Below are positions 35,639-44,619 of a stretch of 64,000 nucleotides of DNA, piece after piece. The first letter of the stretch is position 1. The number at the start of each line of letters is the position of its first letter. The notes beneath the pieces were generated by a model. The model was not told the DNA's origin, did no database searches, and saw only the letters and a program-made list of their open reading frames with translations. The DNA is from Amycolatopsis oliviviridis (GTDB lineage: Bacteria > Actinomycetota > Actinomycetes > Mycobacteriales > Pseudonocardiaceae): assembly GCF_014654365.1 (NCBI RefSeq), contig NZ_BNAY01000002.1:806001-870000 (forward strand), given 5' to 3'. The translations under genes were made by a program, and so were the position numbers.

Positions 35639-35895
35639 AGCCCGAGACCGTCGAATTCCTCACCGCCGGGCTGCGGCCGCTGAACTGCCGCGCGTGCGGG
35701 ACCTGCGTGCTGGTCAAGAAGAACAGCATGCAGCACACCAGCATCCAGTGGACGAGTGACGCGTCCCGCAGTTGCCCGGTGTTCGCGGAGCAGAAGGCCT
35801 CCGGGGCGCAGACGGCGTTGCTCGACACCTGCGGCAATCTCAGCGAGAGCATCGAGGTCGCTTTGAAGGACGGCTTGCTGGAGGTACCCGAATGA
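35635..35895 (+). CDS. Cys-rich small protein between kshA and kshB
   Basis: An 86-residue protein that I do not recognise. Cys18, Cys21 and Cys24 form CxxCxxC (NCRACGTC), with Cys47 (SCPVF) and Cys66 (LLDTCGN). Spacing partly resembles a 4Fe-4S ligand set in which Cys47 could be the fourth ligand, but it is not a standard ferredoxin. No signal peptide or membrane helix. The GTG start overlaps the kshA stop by 4 bp, and its own stop overlaps kshB by 4 bp, so it is tightly coupled to the hydroxylase. Possible electron carrier, cluster-assembly aid or regulator of KshAB; all inference. Confidence 0.75.
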   Translation: MKPETVEFLTAGLRPLNCRACGTCVLVKKNSMQHTSIQWTSDASRSCPVFAEQKASGAQTALLDTCGNLSESIEVALKDGLLEVPE

Positions 35896-36917
35896 GCGGT
35901 CCCGTCACCGTGACCGTGGCCGAGGTGATCACCGAGACGGCCGACGCGCGGTCGATCGTGTTCGAGATCCCGGCCGAGCACGTCTCCGTTTTCGCCTACA
36001 CGCCAGGGCAGTTCCTCACCGTCCGGGTGCCGAGCGAGCGGACCGGTTCGGTGGCCCGCTGCTATTCGCTCTCCAGCGCGCCGCACGAGAACCGGGTCCA
36101 GGTCACCGTCAAACGCACCGCCGACGGCTACGGCTCGAACTGGCTGTGCGACAACCTCCGGGCGGGCCAAGAGGTCCAGGTCCTGCCGCCGACCGGGGTG
36201 TTCAGCCCGGCGTCGCTCGACGAGGACTTCCTGCTGCTCGCGGGCGGCAGTGGCATCACGCCGGTGATGTCGATCCTGAAGTCCGCGCTGGAGCACGGAA
36301 CCGGCAAGGTGGTGCTGCTCTACGCCAATCGCGACGAGCGGTCCGTGATCTTCGCGAAGGAACTCGCGGACCTCGCGGTGAAGCATCAGGACCGGCTGGT
36401 CGTGGTGCACTGGCTGGAAAGCCTGCAGGGCCTGCCGGCCGAGGCGCACCTGCGCGCGCTGGTGAGGCCGTACACCGCGCACGAGGCGTTCATCTGCGGT
36501 CCCGGCCCGTTCATGGACGCCGCGCGCACGGTGCTCAAGGATCTCGGATTGCCGCGCAAGAGGATCCATCTGGAGCGCTTCCTCTCCCTCGGCGGGAATC
36601 CGTTCGAAGTGGCCGAGCCCGTCGCCGTCGAAGAGGCCGAGGCCCCGGCGTCGGTCGAAGTCACCCTCGACGGCGAGACCAGGAAGCTCGACTGGCCGCG
36701 CCGCACGAAACTGCTGGACCTGTTGCTGGAGAAGGGCTTCGACGCGCCGTACTCCTGCCGCGAGGGCCAGTGCAGCGCGTGCGCCTGCCGGGTCACCGCC
36801 GGCGAGGTCAAGATGCTGAACAACGAGGTCCTCGACGGCGACGACATCGCCGAAGGCATCGTGCTGGCGTGCCAGTGCCTGCCGCTGACCGACGACGTCA
36901 CCGTCACCTACGAGTAG
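35892..36917 (+). CDS. kshB: KshB, 3-ketosteroid 9alpha-hydroxylase reductase
   Basis: A 341-residue reductase of the class IA family. FAD domain with RCYSLSSAPHEN (about 56-67), NAD domain with LLAGGSGITPVMSIL (about 115-129) and ICGPGPFMD, and a C-terminal plant-type 2Fe-2S ferredoxin with CREGQCSAC (Cys-x4-Cys-x2-Cys) and a fourth Cys in VLACQC. It passes NADH electrons to KshA. ATG at 35892. Next gene chsH3 begins 10 bp later. Confidence 0.93.
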   Translation: MSGPVTVTVAEVITETADARSIVFEIPAEHVSVFAYTPGQFLTVRVPSERTGSVARCYSLSSAPHENRVQVTVKRTADGYGSNWLCDNLRAGQEVQVLPPTGVFSPASLDEDFLLLAGGSGITPVMSILKSALEHGTGKVVLLYANRDERSVIFAKELADLAVKHQDRLVVVHWLESLQGLPAEAHLRALVRPYTAHEAFICGPGPFMDAARTVLKDLGLPRKRIHLERFLSLGGNPFEVAEPVAVEEAEAPASVEVTLDGETRKLDWPRRTKLLDLLLEKGFDAPYSCREGQCSACACRVTAGEVKMLNNEVLDGDDIAEGIVLACQCLPLTDDVTVTYE

Positions 36918-36927
36918 GAGTTCCCCC

Positions 36928-37791
36928 GTGCCCATCGATCCTTCGGTCGCGATCGGCGCCGACCTCGGCGAGGTGAGCTTCGCCTGGACCGCGTCGGACG
37001 TGCAGCTCTACCACCTGGCGCTGGGCGCCGGAGCGGATCCGATGAGCCCGCGGGAGCTGCGCTACACCTACGAGGACGGCCTCCAGGTGCTGCCGACGTT
37101 CGCCACCGTGGCGGCGAACCTGCGCGTGTTCGAACCGCCCGCGGTCTCCTTCCCCGGTGTCGAGGTGGACCTCGGGAAGGTGTTGCACGGCAAGCAGGAG
37201 GTGATCGCGCACCGGCCGATCCCGACGTCGGGCAAGGCCGTGGCGCGGACGCGGATCGTCGACGTGTTCGACAAGGGCAAGGCGGCCGTGATCGTGAACG
37301 AGACGGTCGCCACCGACTCCGGCGGAACTCCACTGTGGACGCTGCGGTCGAGCATCTTCGCCCGTGGCGAAGGGGGTTTCGGCGGCGAACGCGGCCCGTC
37401 CGACCGCGTCGAGCTCCCGGCACGGGAGCCGGACGCGGTCATCGACACCCCGACGTTGCCGCAGCAGGCGCTGCTCTACCGGCTCTGCGGGGACCGCAAC
37501 CCCCTGCACGCCGATCCCGGGTTCGCCGCGGCGTCCGGGTTCGACAAGCCGATCCTGCACGGCCTGTGCACCTACGGCGTCGTCGCGAAGGCCGTCACCG
37601 ACGAGTTCCTCGACGGCGACACCGCCCGCGTCGCCTCGTTCTCGGCCAAGTTCGCCGGCGTCGTCTTCCCCGGTGAACCGCTGCGGACCCGCGTCTGGCG
37701 GGAGCCCGCCGGGCTGCTGATCACGACGTCGGCACCGGATCGGGACGACGCGGCCGTTCTTTCCGACACTTTCTTGACCACGACAGACTGA
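36928..37791 (+). CDS. chsH3: ChsH3-like MaoC enoyl-CoA hydratase
   Basis: A 287-residue double hot-dog protein. The second half has RLCGDRNPLHADPGFAAASG and HGLCTYGVV, giving the Asp and His of the R-hydratase 2 motif; the first half is a degenerate hot-dog. Position after kshB matches Rv3538 (ChsH3) beside kstD in mycobacteria, where it hydrates a side-chain enoyl-CoA of cholesterol. GTG start at 36928. Last gene of the KstR-type operon. Confidence 0.82.
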   Translation: MPIDPSVAIGADLGEVSFAWTASDVQLYHLALGAGADPMSPRELRYTYEDGLQVLPTFATVAANLRVFEPPAVSFPGVEVDLGKVLHGKQEVIAHRPIPTSGKAVARTRIVDVFDKGKAAVIVNETVATDSGGTPLWTLRSSIFARGEGGFGGERGPSDRVELPAREPDAVIDTPTLPQQALLYRLCGDRNPLHADPGFAAASGFDKPILHGLCTYGVVAKAVTDEFLDGDTARVASFSAKFAGVVFPGEPLRTRVWREPAGLLITTSAPDRDDAAVLSDTFLTTTD

Positions 37792-37834
37792 ATCATCGTT
37801 CCCGCTGGTAGCGGGTCTGGCTACACTCGGCCGG

Positions 37835-38593
37835 GTGCGCCCCTTGATCTCCGACCCTTATGCCGAACTCGGCCGGGACTACGCACGATCAAGACGTCCG
37901 GACCCCCGGATCGCGGCCATCGTGACCGCCGCTCTCGGCGACGCGCGCTCGGTGGTCAACGTCGGCGCCGGCGCCGGTTCCTACGAACCGGGAGACCGCG
38001 ACGTGGTCGCCGTCGAGCCGTCTTCGCGGATGATCGCGCAGCGTCCGGCCACCGCGGCCCCCGCCGTCCAGGCGTGCGCGGAAGGACTGCCCTTCCCCGA
38101 CGGCGCCTTCGACGTCGGGCTGGCCGTGCTCACCGTGCACCACTGGACGGACGTGACCGCCGGGCTGGCCGAGTTGCGGCGCGTGTCCCGTCGCCAGGTG
38201 ATCGTGACCTGGGACCAGGCGGTGTTCGCGCGGTTCTGGCTGGTGCGGGACTACCTGCCGGAGATCGCCGAGCACGAGAGCAGGCTGGCCTGCCTCGACA
38301 GGATCGTCGAGGAGCTGAGCGCGGCGGGCGGGACACCTGCGGTCGCTCCGCTGCCGGTGCCCTCGGATTGCGTCGACGGGTTCCTCGGCGCGTATTGGCG
38401 CAGGCCGGAGGCTTACCTGTCCGAGCGGGTGCGCGCGGGGATGTCCGGAGTCGCGCTGCTGGACCAGAACGTCGTCGCCGACGCCGTCGGCCGGTTGCGC
38501 GCCGACCTCGCCGACGGGCACTGGCACCGGCATCACGTCGGCCTGCTGGGGCGGACGGAACTCGACCTGGGATATCGCGTCGTCACAACGTGA
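37835..38593 (+). CDS. SAM-dependent methyltransferase (class I)
   Basis: A 252-residue methyltransferase. Motif I is VVNVGAGAGSYEP near 40-52, acidic VVAVEPSSRM near 57-66, and FPDGAFDVGLAVLTVHHW near 86-103, the UbiE/type 11 pattern. GTG start. 43 bp after chsH3, possibly co-transcribed, but no steroid role is known. The C-terminal half has DCVDGFLGAYWRRPEAYL. Substrate unknown. Confidence 0.78.
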   Translation: MRPLISDPYAELGRDYARSRRPDPRIAAIVTAALGDARSVVNVGAGAGSYEPGDRDVVAVEPSSRMIAQRPATAAPAVQACAEGLPFPDGAFDVGLAVLTVHHWTDVTAGLAELRRVSRRQVIVTWDQAVFARFWLVRDYLPEIAEHESRLACLDRIVEELSAAGGTPAVAPLPVPSDCVDGFLGAYWRRPEAYLSERVRAGMSGVALLDQNVVADAVGRLRADLADGHWHRHHVGLLGRTELDLGYRVVTT

Positions 38594-38693
38594 TTCAGTA
38601 CACAGTGGACATCTCCCGTGGCTTGGACGGCGGTCGACCGCCGATGCGAGGCGTGGTATTCATGGCTTTCGTGACAGCGAGGACGGGGGCGGC

Positions 38694-39149
38694 ATGACGG
38701 CGGAGTACTTCGTGGTCCGTGGCCAGGTGGAGCAGGGCGATCAGCGGGGCCGGGAACTGGGCTTCCCGACCGCCAACATCGCGCTGCGCGACCAGGACGG
38801 CCAGGTCGGCGACGGAGTGTGGGCGGGCTGGGCCGAGCGCGCGGACGGCACGCGGATCGCGGCCGCGGTCTCCGTCGGCAGGCGTCCGACGTACTACGGC
38901 GCGGACGGCTACCGGCTCGTCGAGGCGCATCTGCTGGAGTTCAGCGGCGATCTGTACGGCGAGGTGCTGACCGTGTGGCTGGGGCACCACCTGCGGGAGC
39001 AGAAGGCGTACCCGTCGTCGGAGGCGCTGATCGCCGCGCTCGACAAGGACATCGCGGACGCGGGCAAGTGGGCCGCGGACAACCCGGCCGAAGGCCTGCC
39101 GGACGTGGGAGACGCCGAGAACGGGGTCGTCCGTCACGTCCGCGTTTAG
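38694..39149 (+). CDS. Stand-alone riboflavin kinase
   Basis: A 151-residue protein equal to the flavokinase domain of RibF: GQVEQGDQRGRELGFPTANI near 9-28 (nucleotide and substrate loop), VSVGRRPTYYG near 60-70, and AHLLEFSGDLYGEVLTV near 78-94 with the catalytic Glu. The usual FAD synthetase domain is missing, whereas most bacteria have the fused RibF. It would convert riboflavin to FMN, needed by HsaAB and the many flavoenzymes nearby; that link is inference. Confidence 0.85.
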   Translation: MTAEYFVVRGQVEQGDQRGRELGFPTANIALRDQDGQVGDGVWAGWAERADGTRIAAAVSVGRRPTYYGADGYRLVEAHLLEFSGDLYGEVLTVWLGHHLREQKAYPSSEALIAALDKDIADAGKWAADNPAEGLPDVGDAENGVVRHVRV

Positions 39150-39170
39150 TCCGCTGAACGCGCTCGGCCG

Positions 39171-39758
39171 CTAGAGGGCCGCGCCCACCAGCATGTAGCC
39201 CATCCCCGCGCCCATGATGACCCGGCACACCCGCCGCGACACCTGACCGGATTCGCCGCGGGTACCCGGGTCCCTGGTGCCCCTCGCCGCGAGGACACCG
39301 GCGCGTACCGCGTCCACCGCGAAATACCCGGCCACGGCACCGAAGAGCAGCGAAAGCCACAGCGCCGAGCCGCCGCCGGGGCCGGACATCACCAGCCACG
39401 GACCGTGAGAAACCTCGCTGTGTGGCATGAACGTCACCATGAACAGCATCGCGACGGCGGAGACCGCGTGGTGCCCGCAGGCGGCGTGCCCGGACCGCCT
39501 TCCCTTCCACCACGAGACGGCGAACCAGCCCGCGGTCAGCGCCAGCACCGCCTGCCAGCCCGCCGCGGGGATCGGGCCGCCCACCGGGGACAGCATCGCG
39601 ACCATGGCGACGACGAGCAGCAGTTCGGCCAGGTCACCATTGCGGACCGCCGCGCCCTGGCGCCCGTAGTCCAGCCGGACGAGTCTCAGCACGCACGGCA
39701 GGACCAGCGCGGCGAACACCGCGGTCAAGGTCCACGCGACGATGAGTGGTCCAGACAT
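39171..39758 (-). CDS. DUF5134 membrane protein
   Basis: A 195-residue integral membrane protein with about five helices (LIVAWTLTAVFAALVLPCVL, LLLVVAMVAMLSPV, AVLALTAGWFAVSWW, AVSAVAMLFMVTFM and a C-terminal pair). A His/Cys cluster, SGHAACGHHAVSAVAMLFM, followed by MPH, is typical of DUF5134 and might bind metal. Function unknown. Convergent with the riboflavin kinase, 21 bp apart. Confidence 0.75.
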   Translation of the reverse strand: MSGPLIVAWTLTAVFAALVLPCVLRLVRLDYGRQGAAVRNGDLAELLLVVAMVAMLSPVGGPIPAAGWQAVLALTAGWFAVSWWKGRRSGHAACGHHAVSAVAMLFMVTFMPHSEVSHGPWLVMSGPGGGSALWLSLLFGAVAGYFAVDAVRAGVLAARGTRDPGTRGESGQVSRRVCRVIMGAGMGYMLVGAAL

Positions 39759-39831
39759 GTCACCTCCTGGCCGGTATGCCTCTCACCGTCGCAGGTGGCG
39801 CACTAGTACACCATCGGGCATCGGGGTGATC

Positions 39832-41004
39832 TCACCTCGCGGTCAGGACCAGTCCGCTCGTAGGTACGCCGGTACCGGCGGTCACGAGCACCCGGGAGGC
39901 CCCGTCGACCTGGTTGACGGCGTCGCCCCGTACCTGCCGGACCCCCTCGGCGATCCCGTTCATCCCGTGGATGTAGGCCTCCCCCAGTTGCCCGCCGTGC
40001 GGGTTGAGCGGGAGTTTCCCGTCGAGCTCCAGTGCGCCGCCGGCGATGAAGTCCTTGGCCTCGCCCTTCCCGCAGAAGCCGAGTTCTTCCAGCTGCATCA
40101 GGACATAAGGGGTGAAGTGGTCGTACAGCACGGCGAGGTCCATGTCGCCGGGCCCCAGCCCGGACTGCGCCCACAGCTGCCGTCCCACGAGCCCCATCTC
40201 GGGCAGTGCCGGGAGGTCGTCGCGGTAGTAGCTGGTCATCACGTATTGATCCGGACCACTCCCCTGCGCGGCCGCCGCGATCACGGCCGGCCGGTGCGGC
40301 AGGTCGCGCGCCCGCTCGACACTGGTGATCACCAGCGCGACGCCGCCGTCGCTCTCCTGGCAGCAGTCCAGCAGGTGCAACGGTTCGGCGACCCAGCGGG
40401 AAGCCTGATGGTCTTCGAGCGTGATCGGCTTGCCGTGGAACCAGGCCTTCGGGTTCGTCGCCGCGCGGGCACGGTCGATGACGGCCACCCGGCCGAAGTC
40501 TGCACTGGTCGCGCCGTACTCGTGCATGTAGCGCCGGGCGAGCATGGCGACGGTCGCGGCGGGCGTCGCGATCCCCATCGGGTAGTGGAACGCGTTGTCG
40601 ACGCCCGAGGAGTTCACCTGCCCCGCCGCGGCCGAGGACACCTGCCCGAACCGCATCCCGGACCGCTCGTTGAACGCCCGGTACGCGACGACGACGTCCG
40701 CGACGCCGGTCGCGACGGCCATCGCGGCCTGTTGCACGGTCGCCGCCGCCGCACCACCGCCGTAGTGGATCCGGCTGAAGAACTTGAGTTCGGGGATGCC
40801 CAGTTCCCGCGCCACGGCGATCTCGCTGTTGCCGTCCATGGTGAACGACACCAGACCGTCCACATCGGACGGCGAGAGACCGGCGTCCTTCAGCGCACCC
40901 GAAACGGCCTCCGCCGCTAGACGAAGCTCGCTGCGCCCGGAATCCTTGGAGAACTCCGTCGCGCCGATTCCGGCGATCGCCGCCCGTCCGGACAGGGTCA
41001 TCAC
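39832..41004 (-). CDS. ltp2: Ltp2, thiolase-like side-chain aldolase subunit
   Basis: A 390-residue thiolase-superfamily lipid-transfer protein. IAGIGATEFSKDSGRSELRL opens it, and the C-terminal NPHGGQLGEAYIHGMNGIAEG holds the conserved His region. The catalytic Cys of true thiolases is absent from the usual place, as in Ltp2. With the DUF35 half of ChsH2 it forms a retro-aldolase that removes propionyl-CoA from 17-hydroxy-side-chain CoA. GTG start at 41004 overlaps the chsH1 stop. Last gene of fadE28-fadE29-chsH2-chsH1-ltp2, same order as the mycobacterial igr operon. Confidence 0.9.
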   Translation of the reverse strand: MMTLSGRAAIAGIGATEFSKDSGRSELRLAAEAVSGALKDAGLSPSDVDGLVSFTMDGNSEIAVARELGIPELKFFSRIHYGGGAAAATVQQAAMAVATGVADVVVAYRAFNERSGMRFGQVSSAAAGQVNSSGVDNAFHYPMGIATPAATVAMLARRYMHEYGATSADFGRVAVIDRARAATNPKAWFHGKPITLEDHQASRWVAEPLHLLDCCQESDGGVALVITSVERARDLPHRPAVIAAAAQGSGPDQYVMTSYYRDDLPALPEMGLVGRQLWAQSGLGPGDMDLAVLYDHFTPYVLMQLEELGFCGKGEAKDFIAGGALELDGKLPLNPHGGQLGEAYIHGMNGIAEGVRQVRGDAVNQVDGASRVLVTAGTGVPTSGLVLTAR

Positions 41005-41396
41005 TCGCCTCCCAGCGTGATCGCCACGGTGCCCATCACGTGCTCACCGAGACTGTCCACTCCGGACACCGAGATCACCACGTCGTCACCGTCGCGTTCC
41101 GTGACCCGGCCGGTGAAGGTCAGGGTGTCGTAGGCGTAGCAGGGCACGCCGAGCCGGATCTTGATCGACCGCACGAACGCCTCCGGTCCCGCCCAGTCGG
41201 TGACGAAGCGTTGCACCAGGCCGGTGTCGGTGAGGATGTTGAGGAAGATGTCCTTCGACCCGCGCCGCACGGCGGCGTCACGGTCGTGGTGGACGTCCTG
41301 GAAATCCCGGGTCGCCACCGCGGTGCTCACCACGAAGGTCGGGGTGGCCTCGATCGTCAGCGGCGGCAGCTCGGTGCCGACCGAACAGTCCTTCAT
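41001..41396 (-). CDS. chsH1: ChsH1, MaoC-like hydratase subunit
   Basis: A 131-residue single hot-dog protein. FQDVHHDRDAAVRRGSKDIF contains the Asp/His catalytic motif of MaoC hydratases. It pairs with the N-terminal hot-dog of ChsH2 as an alpha2beta2 hydratase of the three-carbon steroid side chain (established). ATG at 41396 overlaps the chsH2 stop; the longer upstream frame is a shadow of chsH2. Confidence 0.9.
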   Translation of the reverse strand: MKDCSVGTELPPLTIEATPTFVVSTAVATRDFQDVHHDRDAAVRRGSKDIFLNILTDTGLVQRFVTDWAGPEAFVRSIKIRLGVPCYAYDTLTFTGRVTERDGDDVVISVSGVDSLGEHVMGTVAITLGGE

Positions 41397-42307
41397 CGCG
41401 CGACCCTCCAAGCGGGCAACGTCAGTTCGTCGTCGATCTTCATGAACGCGGCTTCCACCGAGAGTCCGATGTGGACGGAGTCGGGGTCGGCGTCGAGCAG
41501 TTCGCCCATCACCCGGACGCCCTCCTCCAGTTCGACGAGCGCGACCACGAACGGCAGATCCTTGCCGGGGACCTTCGGATGGTGGTGCACGACATAGCTG
41601 TAGACCGTCCCGCGGCCGCACGCGACGACGTAGTCCGGCTTCGCGTCGAGGTCGCCGTCGGGCGGCATCGGGCCGGGCGGATGCCGCAGGGTCTCGCCCC
41701 AGCGCTGGATCCGCAGTTCCCCGTCCCGCAGCCCGGCCCAGAAGAACTCGGTGTCCTTGCTGATCACCGGCCGCAGGACCGGCGCCGCCTGCTTCACGGG
41801 CTCGGCGCCCGGCGGGCGGAACTTCAGCACCCGGAACACCATGTCCGCGACGGCCTCGTCGCCGACGTACCAGGTGGTCTTCGTGGTCACGAACCAGCCT
41901 TCGCCCAGCGCGGTGCGTTTCGGCCCGACGACGCTTTCGAGTTTCGCGGTCGCCTCGACCCGTTCACCGTGCCGCAGGTAGCGGAAGTAGTTCTGCTCGG
42001 AGTTGGTCGCGACGACCGAGGTGAACCCGGCCTCGTCGAGCACCTCCATCATCGCGCCGAGCGGATCGTCCGACGCCCTCGTCCAGTGCAGCCCGCCCAT
42101 GGTCCACACCTGCGCCATCGCGGGCGGCGCGACGAGTCCCTTGTGGACGCTCTTGGCGGCGAACTCTTCGTCGACGTAGACCGGATTGCGGTCACCGATG
42201 GCTTCGACCCAGTTGTTCACCATCGCCTGGTTGACCGTGTCGCGGGCGGCCCTCGGCGCGGATTCCCCGCGCGCGGCGATGCGTTCGGCGGCTTCCTGGA
42301 TGCTCAT
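41393..42307 (-). CDS. chsH2: ChsH2, MaoC-DUF35 fusion
   Basis: A 304-residue protein. Residues 1-175 are a MaoC-like hot-dog (NNWVEAIGDRNPVYVDEEFA), and about 180-304 form a DUF35 OB-fold (FFWAGLRDGELRIQRWGETL, then VPGKDLPFVVALVELEEGV). The Zn-binding Cys of many DUF35 proteins are absent. It partners ChsH1 for hydration and Ltp2 for aldol cleavage. ATG at 42307. Overlaps both neighbours by 4 bp. Confidence 0.9.
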   Translation of the reverse strand: MSIQEAAERIAARGESAPRAARDTVNQAMVNNWVEAIGDRNPVYVDEEFAAKSVHKGLVAPPAMAQVWTMGGLHWTRASDDPLGAMMEVLDEAGFTSVVATNSEQNYFRYLRHGERVEATAKLESVVGPKRTALGEGWFVTTKTTWYVGDEAVADMVFRVLKFRPPGAEPVKQAAPVLRPVISKDTEFFWAGLRDGELRIQRWGETLRHPPGPMPPDGDLDAKPDYVVACGRGTVYSYVVHHHPKVPGKDLPFVVALVELEEGVRVMGELLDADPDSVHIGLSVEAAFMKIDDELTLPAWRVAR

Positions 42308-43482
42308 CGCGGCACCCTCGGCAGGCCGAGCCCGGCGGTGGCGATCAGCTCTCGCTGGATCTCGTTGACGCCGCCGCCGAAGGTCAGCACCAGATTGCGT
42401 TTGGCCACCACGTCCAGCCACCGCGCCAGATCCGCGGTCTCGGTGTCGGCCTGATCGCCGTGTCGTGCCACGATCTCCTCCAGTCTCCTGGCCAGCCGCT
42501 GGATCCGTTCGGAACCGAAGATCTTGGTGGCCGACGCGTCGGCCACCGCCACCGGCCCGGTCGCCGACGACGCCGCGACCTGCCAGTTCAGCAGTTCGTT
42601 GATCCTGGCGGCCGCCAGGGTTTCCGCGAGCACGCCGCGGACGTCGGGCAACTGGAGCAACGGCGTGCCGTCCGGGGTCTTCCGGGACGCCGCCCAGTCG
42701 CGGACGCGGTCGTGGAGACCACCGATCCGACCGGCGGGGCCGAGCATGACGCGTTCGTGGTTCAGCTGGGTGGTGATCAGCCGCCAGCCCTCGTTCTCCT
42801 TGCCCACCAGCATGTTCGCGGGCACCCGGACGTCCGAGTAGTAGGTGGCGTTCACATGGTGCGCGCCGTCGCAGGTGATGATCGGCGTCCAGGAGTAGCC
42901 CGGATCGCGGGTGTCCATGATGAGGATCGAGATCCCCTTGTGCTTCGGCGCGTCCGGCGCGGTCCGCACGGCCAGCCAGATGTAGTCGGCGTCGTGCCCG
43001 CCGGTGGTGAAGATCTTCTGGCCGTTGACGACGTACTCGTCTCCTTCACGCACCGCGGTCATGCGCAGTGACGCTAAGTCCGTGCCCGCTTCGGGTTCGG
43101 TGTAGCCGATGGCGAAATGCACCTCGCCCGCGAGGATCTTGGGCAGGAACAAGGACTTCTGTTCCTCGGTGCCGAAAGCCTGCAGCGTCGGCCCGACGGT
43201 CTGCAGGGTCACCGACGGCAGCTGGACGTCGGCCCGGGCGGCCTCGTCGACGAAGAGGTGCTGCTCGATCTCGCCGAAACCCCGGCCGCCGTACTGTTCG
43301 GGCCAGCCGACGCCGAGCCAGCCGTCACGGCCCATCCGCCGGACGATCTCGCGGTACACCGGCCCGTGCCGCTCGCGCAGCATCGCGCGCCGCTCGTCGG
43401 CGCTCACCAGGCAGGCGAAGTACTTTCGCAGTTCGGTGCGCAGCTGCTGTTGCGCCGCGGTCAGTTCGATCAGCATGTTCAC
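42304..43482 (-). CDS. fadE29: FadE29 (ChsE2), acyl-CoA dehydrogenase
   Basis: A 392-residue chain. AIGYTEPEAGTDLASLRMTA near 125-144, NGQKIFTTGGHDADY near 153-167 and C-terminal FGGGVNEIQRELIATAGLGLP. With FadE28 it makes an alpha2beta2 dehydrogenase specific for the C22 side-chain CoA (established in M. tuberculosis). GTG at 43482 overlaps the fadE28 stop; ATG at 43476 is an alternative. Confidence 0.9.
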   Translation of the reverse strand: MNMLIELTAAQQQLRTELRKYFACLVSADERRAMLRERHGPVYREIVRRMGRDGWLGVGWPEQYGGRGFGEIEQHLFVDEAARADVQLPSVTLQTVGPTLQAFGTEEQKSLFLPKILAGEVHFAIGYTEPEAGTDLASLRMTAVREGDEYVVNGQKIFTTGGHDADYIWLAVRTAPDAPKHKGISILIMDTRDPGYSWTPIITCDGAHHVNATYYSDVRVPANMLVGKENEGWRLITTQLNHERVMLGPAGRIGGLHDRVRDWAASRKTPDGTPLLQLPDVRGVLAETLAAARINELLNWQVAASSATGPVAVADASATKIFGSERIQRLARRLEEIVARHGDQADTETADLARWLDVVAKRNLVLTFGGGVNEIQRELIATAGLGLPRVPR

Positions 43483-44543
43483 CCCGCCACCAGTTCGCCC
43501 AGCGCGGCCAGCCGATGCGAGGCGCCGCCGAGCGTTCGTCCCAGATCCTTGACCGCCGACGAGAACCGGTGCAGTGGATACGTTTCGTCCACGCCGATCC
43601 CGCCGTGCAGGTGATGGCAGACGGCCAGCGCCTCGGGCGCCTCCTCCGCCAGCCAGTACGCCGCGATGTCGAGTTCCGCGTCGGCGTCGAGCCCCGCCGC
43701 GAGCCGCCAGACCGCCGACCGCGCGGCCAGCTGGACCGTCCTCGACGCGACATAGACGTCCGCGATCTGTTGCGCCACCGCCTGGAACGCCGCCAGCGGG
43801 CGCCCGAACTGCTCCCGTTCGCCGACGTGCTCGGTGGTCAGCGCGAGCGCGCCGGCCAGCAACCCGTCGCCGAACGCCACGGTGCCCGCGAGCGCGAACC
43901 GGTGCAGCGTCGCGATCGACTCGCCGGGGCCGTGCCCGTTCAGGAGATCGGCGTCGGTGACGGTCACGGAGTCCAGCGTCATCGTGTGGTCCGGCGTACC
44001 GGACGACGTTGTGGTCGGGGTCAGCGTCACGCCATCGGCCCGGGGATCGACGAGGAAGACGCCGGTGCCGCCGGGCAGCGAGGCGGGCGTCAGGATCCGG
44101 GTGGCCTCCGCCGCGAACGGCACGCCGACCTTCACCCCGCTCAGCCGCCAGTCCCCGGCCGATTCCGCGACGGTCGCGGGCCGGGTGGTGAACGGCGCGG
44201 AAGGCTCGTGCAGCGCGGCCGTGAGCACCGAGTCGCCCGCGGCGACCGGCGGGAGCAACGCCGCGCGCTGGTCCGGGCCGCCGAGCGCCGTGACCGGCAG
44301 GACCCCGAAGGCCAGCGACGCCAGCGCGGGCGTCGGCGAGGCGACGCGGCCGAGTTCGGTCAGCACCAAGGCGACTTCGGCGACACCGAGGCCGTCACCG
44401 CCGAGTTCGGCGGGCAGCGCCAGGGCGAGCAGACCGGCGTCGGCGAGCGCGCGCCACGTGCCGCCGGGCTCACGCTCCTTGCCGAGTACGCGCGCGGTCA
44501 GCGCGGTGACCTCGGTCTGCGTCTCGTCGAACTGGAAGTCCAC
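43479..44543 (-). CDS. fadE28: FadE28 (ChsE1), acyl-CoA dehydrogenase partner
   Basis: A 354-residue chain: ALPAELGGDGLGVAEVALVL near 42-61, EREQFGRPLAAFQAVAQQIA and HHLHGGIGVDETYPLHRF. Its Arg in the FGRP segment belongs to the shared FAD site of the heteromer. First gene of the operon; the perfect KstR box lies 35 bp upstream. cyp125, which precedes fadE28 in M. tuberculosis, is not here. Confidence 0.89.
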   Translation of the reverse strand: MDFQFDETQTEVTALTARVLGKEREPGGTWRALADAGLLALALPAELGGDGLGVAEVALVLTELGRVASPTPALASLAFGVLPVTALGGPDQRAALLPPVAAGDSVLTAALHEPSAPFTTRPATVAESAGDWRLSGVKVGVPFAAEATRILTPASLPGGTGVFLVDPRADGVTLTPTTTSSGTPDHTMTLDSVTVTDADLLNGHGPGESIATLHRFALAGTVAFGDGLLAGALALTTEHVGEREQFGRPLAAFQAVAQQIADVYVASRTVQLAARSAVWRLAAGLDADAELDIAAYWLAEEAPEALAVCHHLHGGIGVDETYPLHRFSSAVKDLGRTLGGASHRLAALGELVAG

Positions 44544-44577
44544 ACTGGCTCCTCACCGGGGCGAACGGGCACAATAT

Positions 44578-44591
44578 TGAAACCTGTTCTA
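44578..44591. promoter_or_regulatory. KstR operator, fadE28 operon
   Basis: TGAAACCTGTTCTA satisfies TnnAACnnGTTnnA at all eight fixed positions, 35 bp upstream of the fadE28 ATG on the minus strand. Confidence 0.82.
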
Positions 44592-44619
44592 GTCTTATCC
44601 GGAAGGAGGCGTGACGGCA

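Noticed and set aside
38629..38642. 14-bp palindrome before the riboflavin kinase as an operator
   Set aside because: GGCGGTCGACCGCC is perfect, but G+C-rich palindromes of this size are frequent here and no regulator is adjacent.
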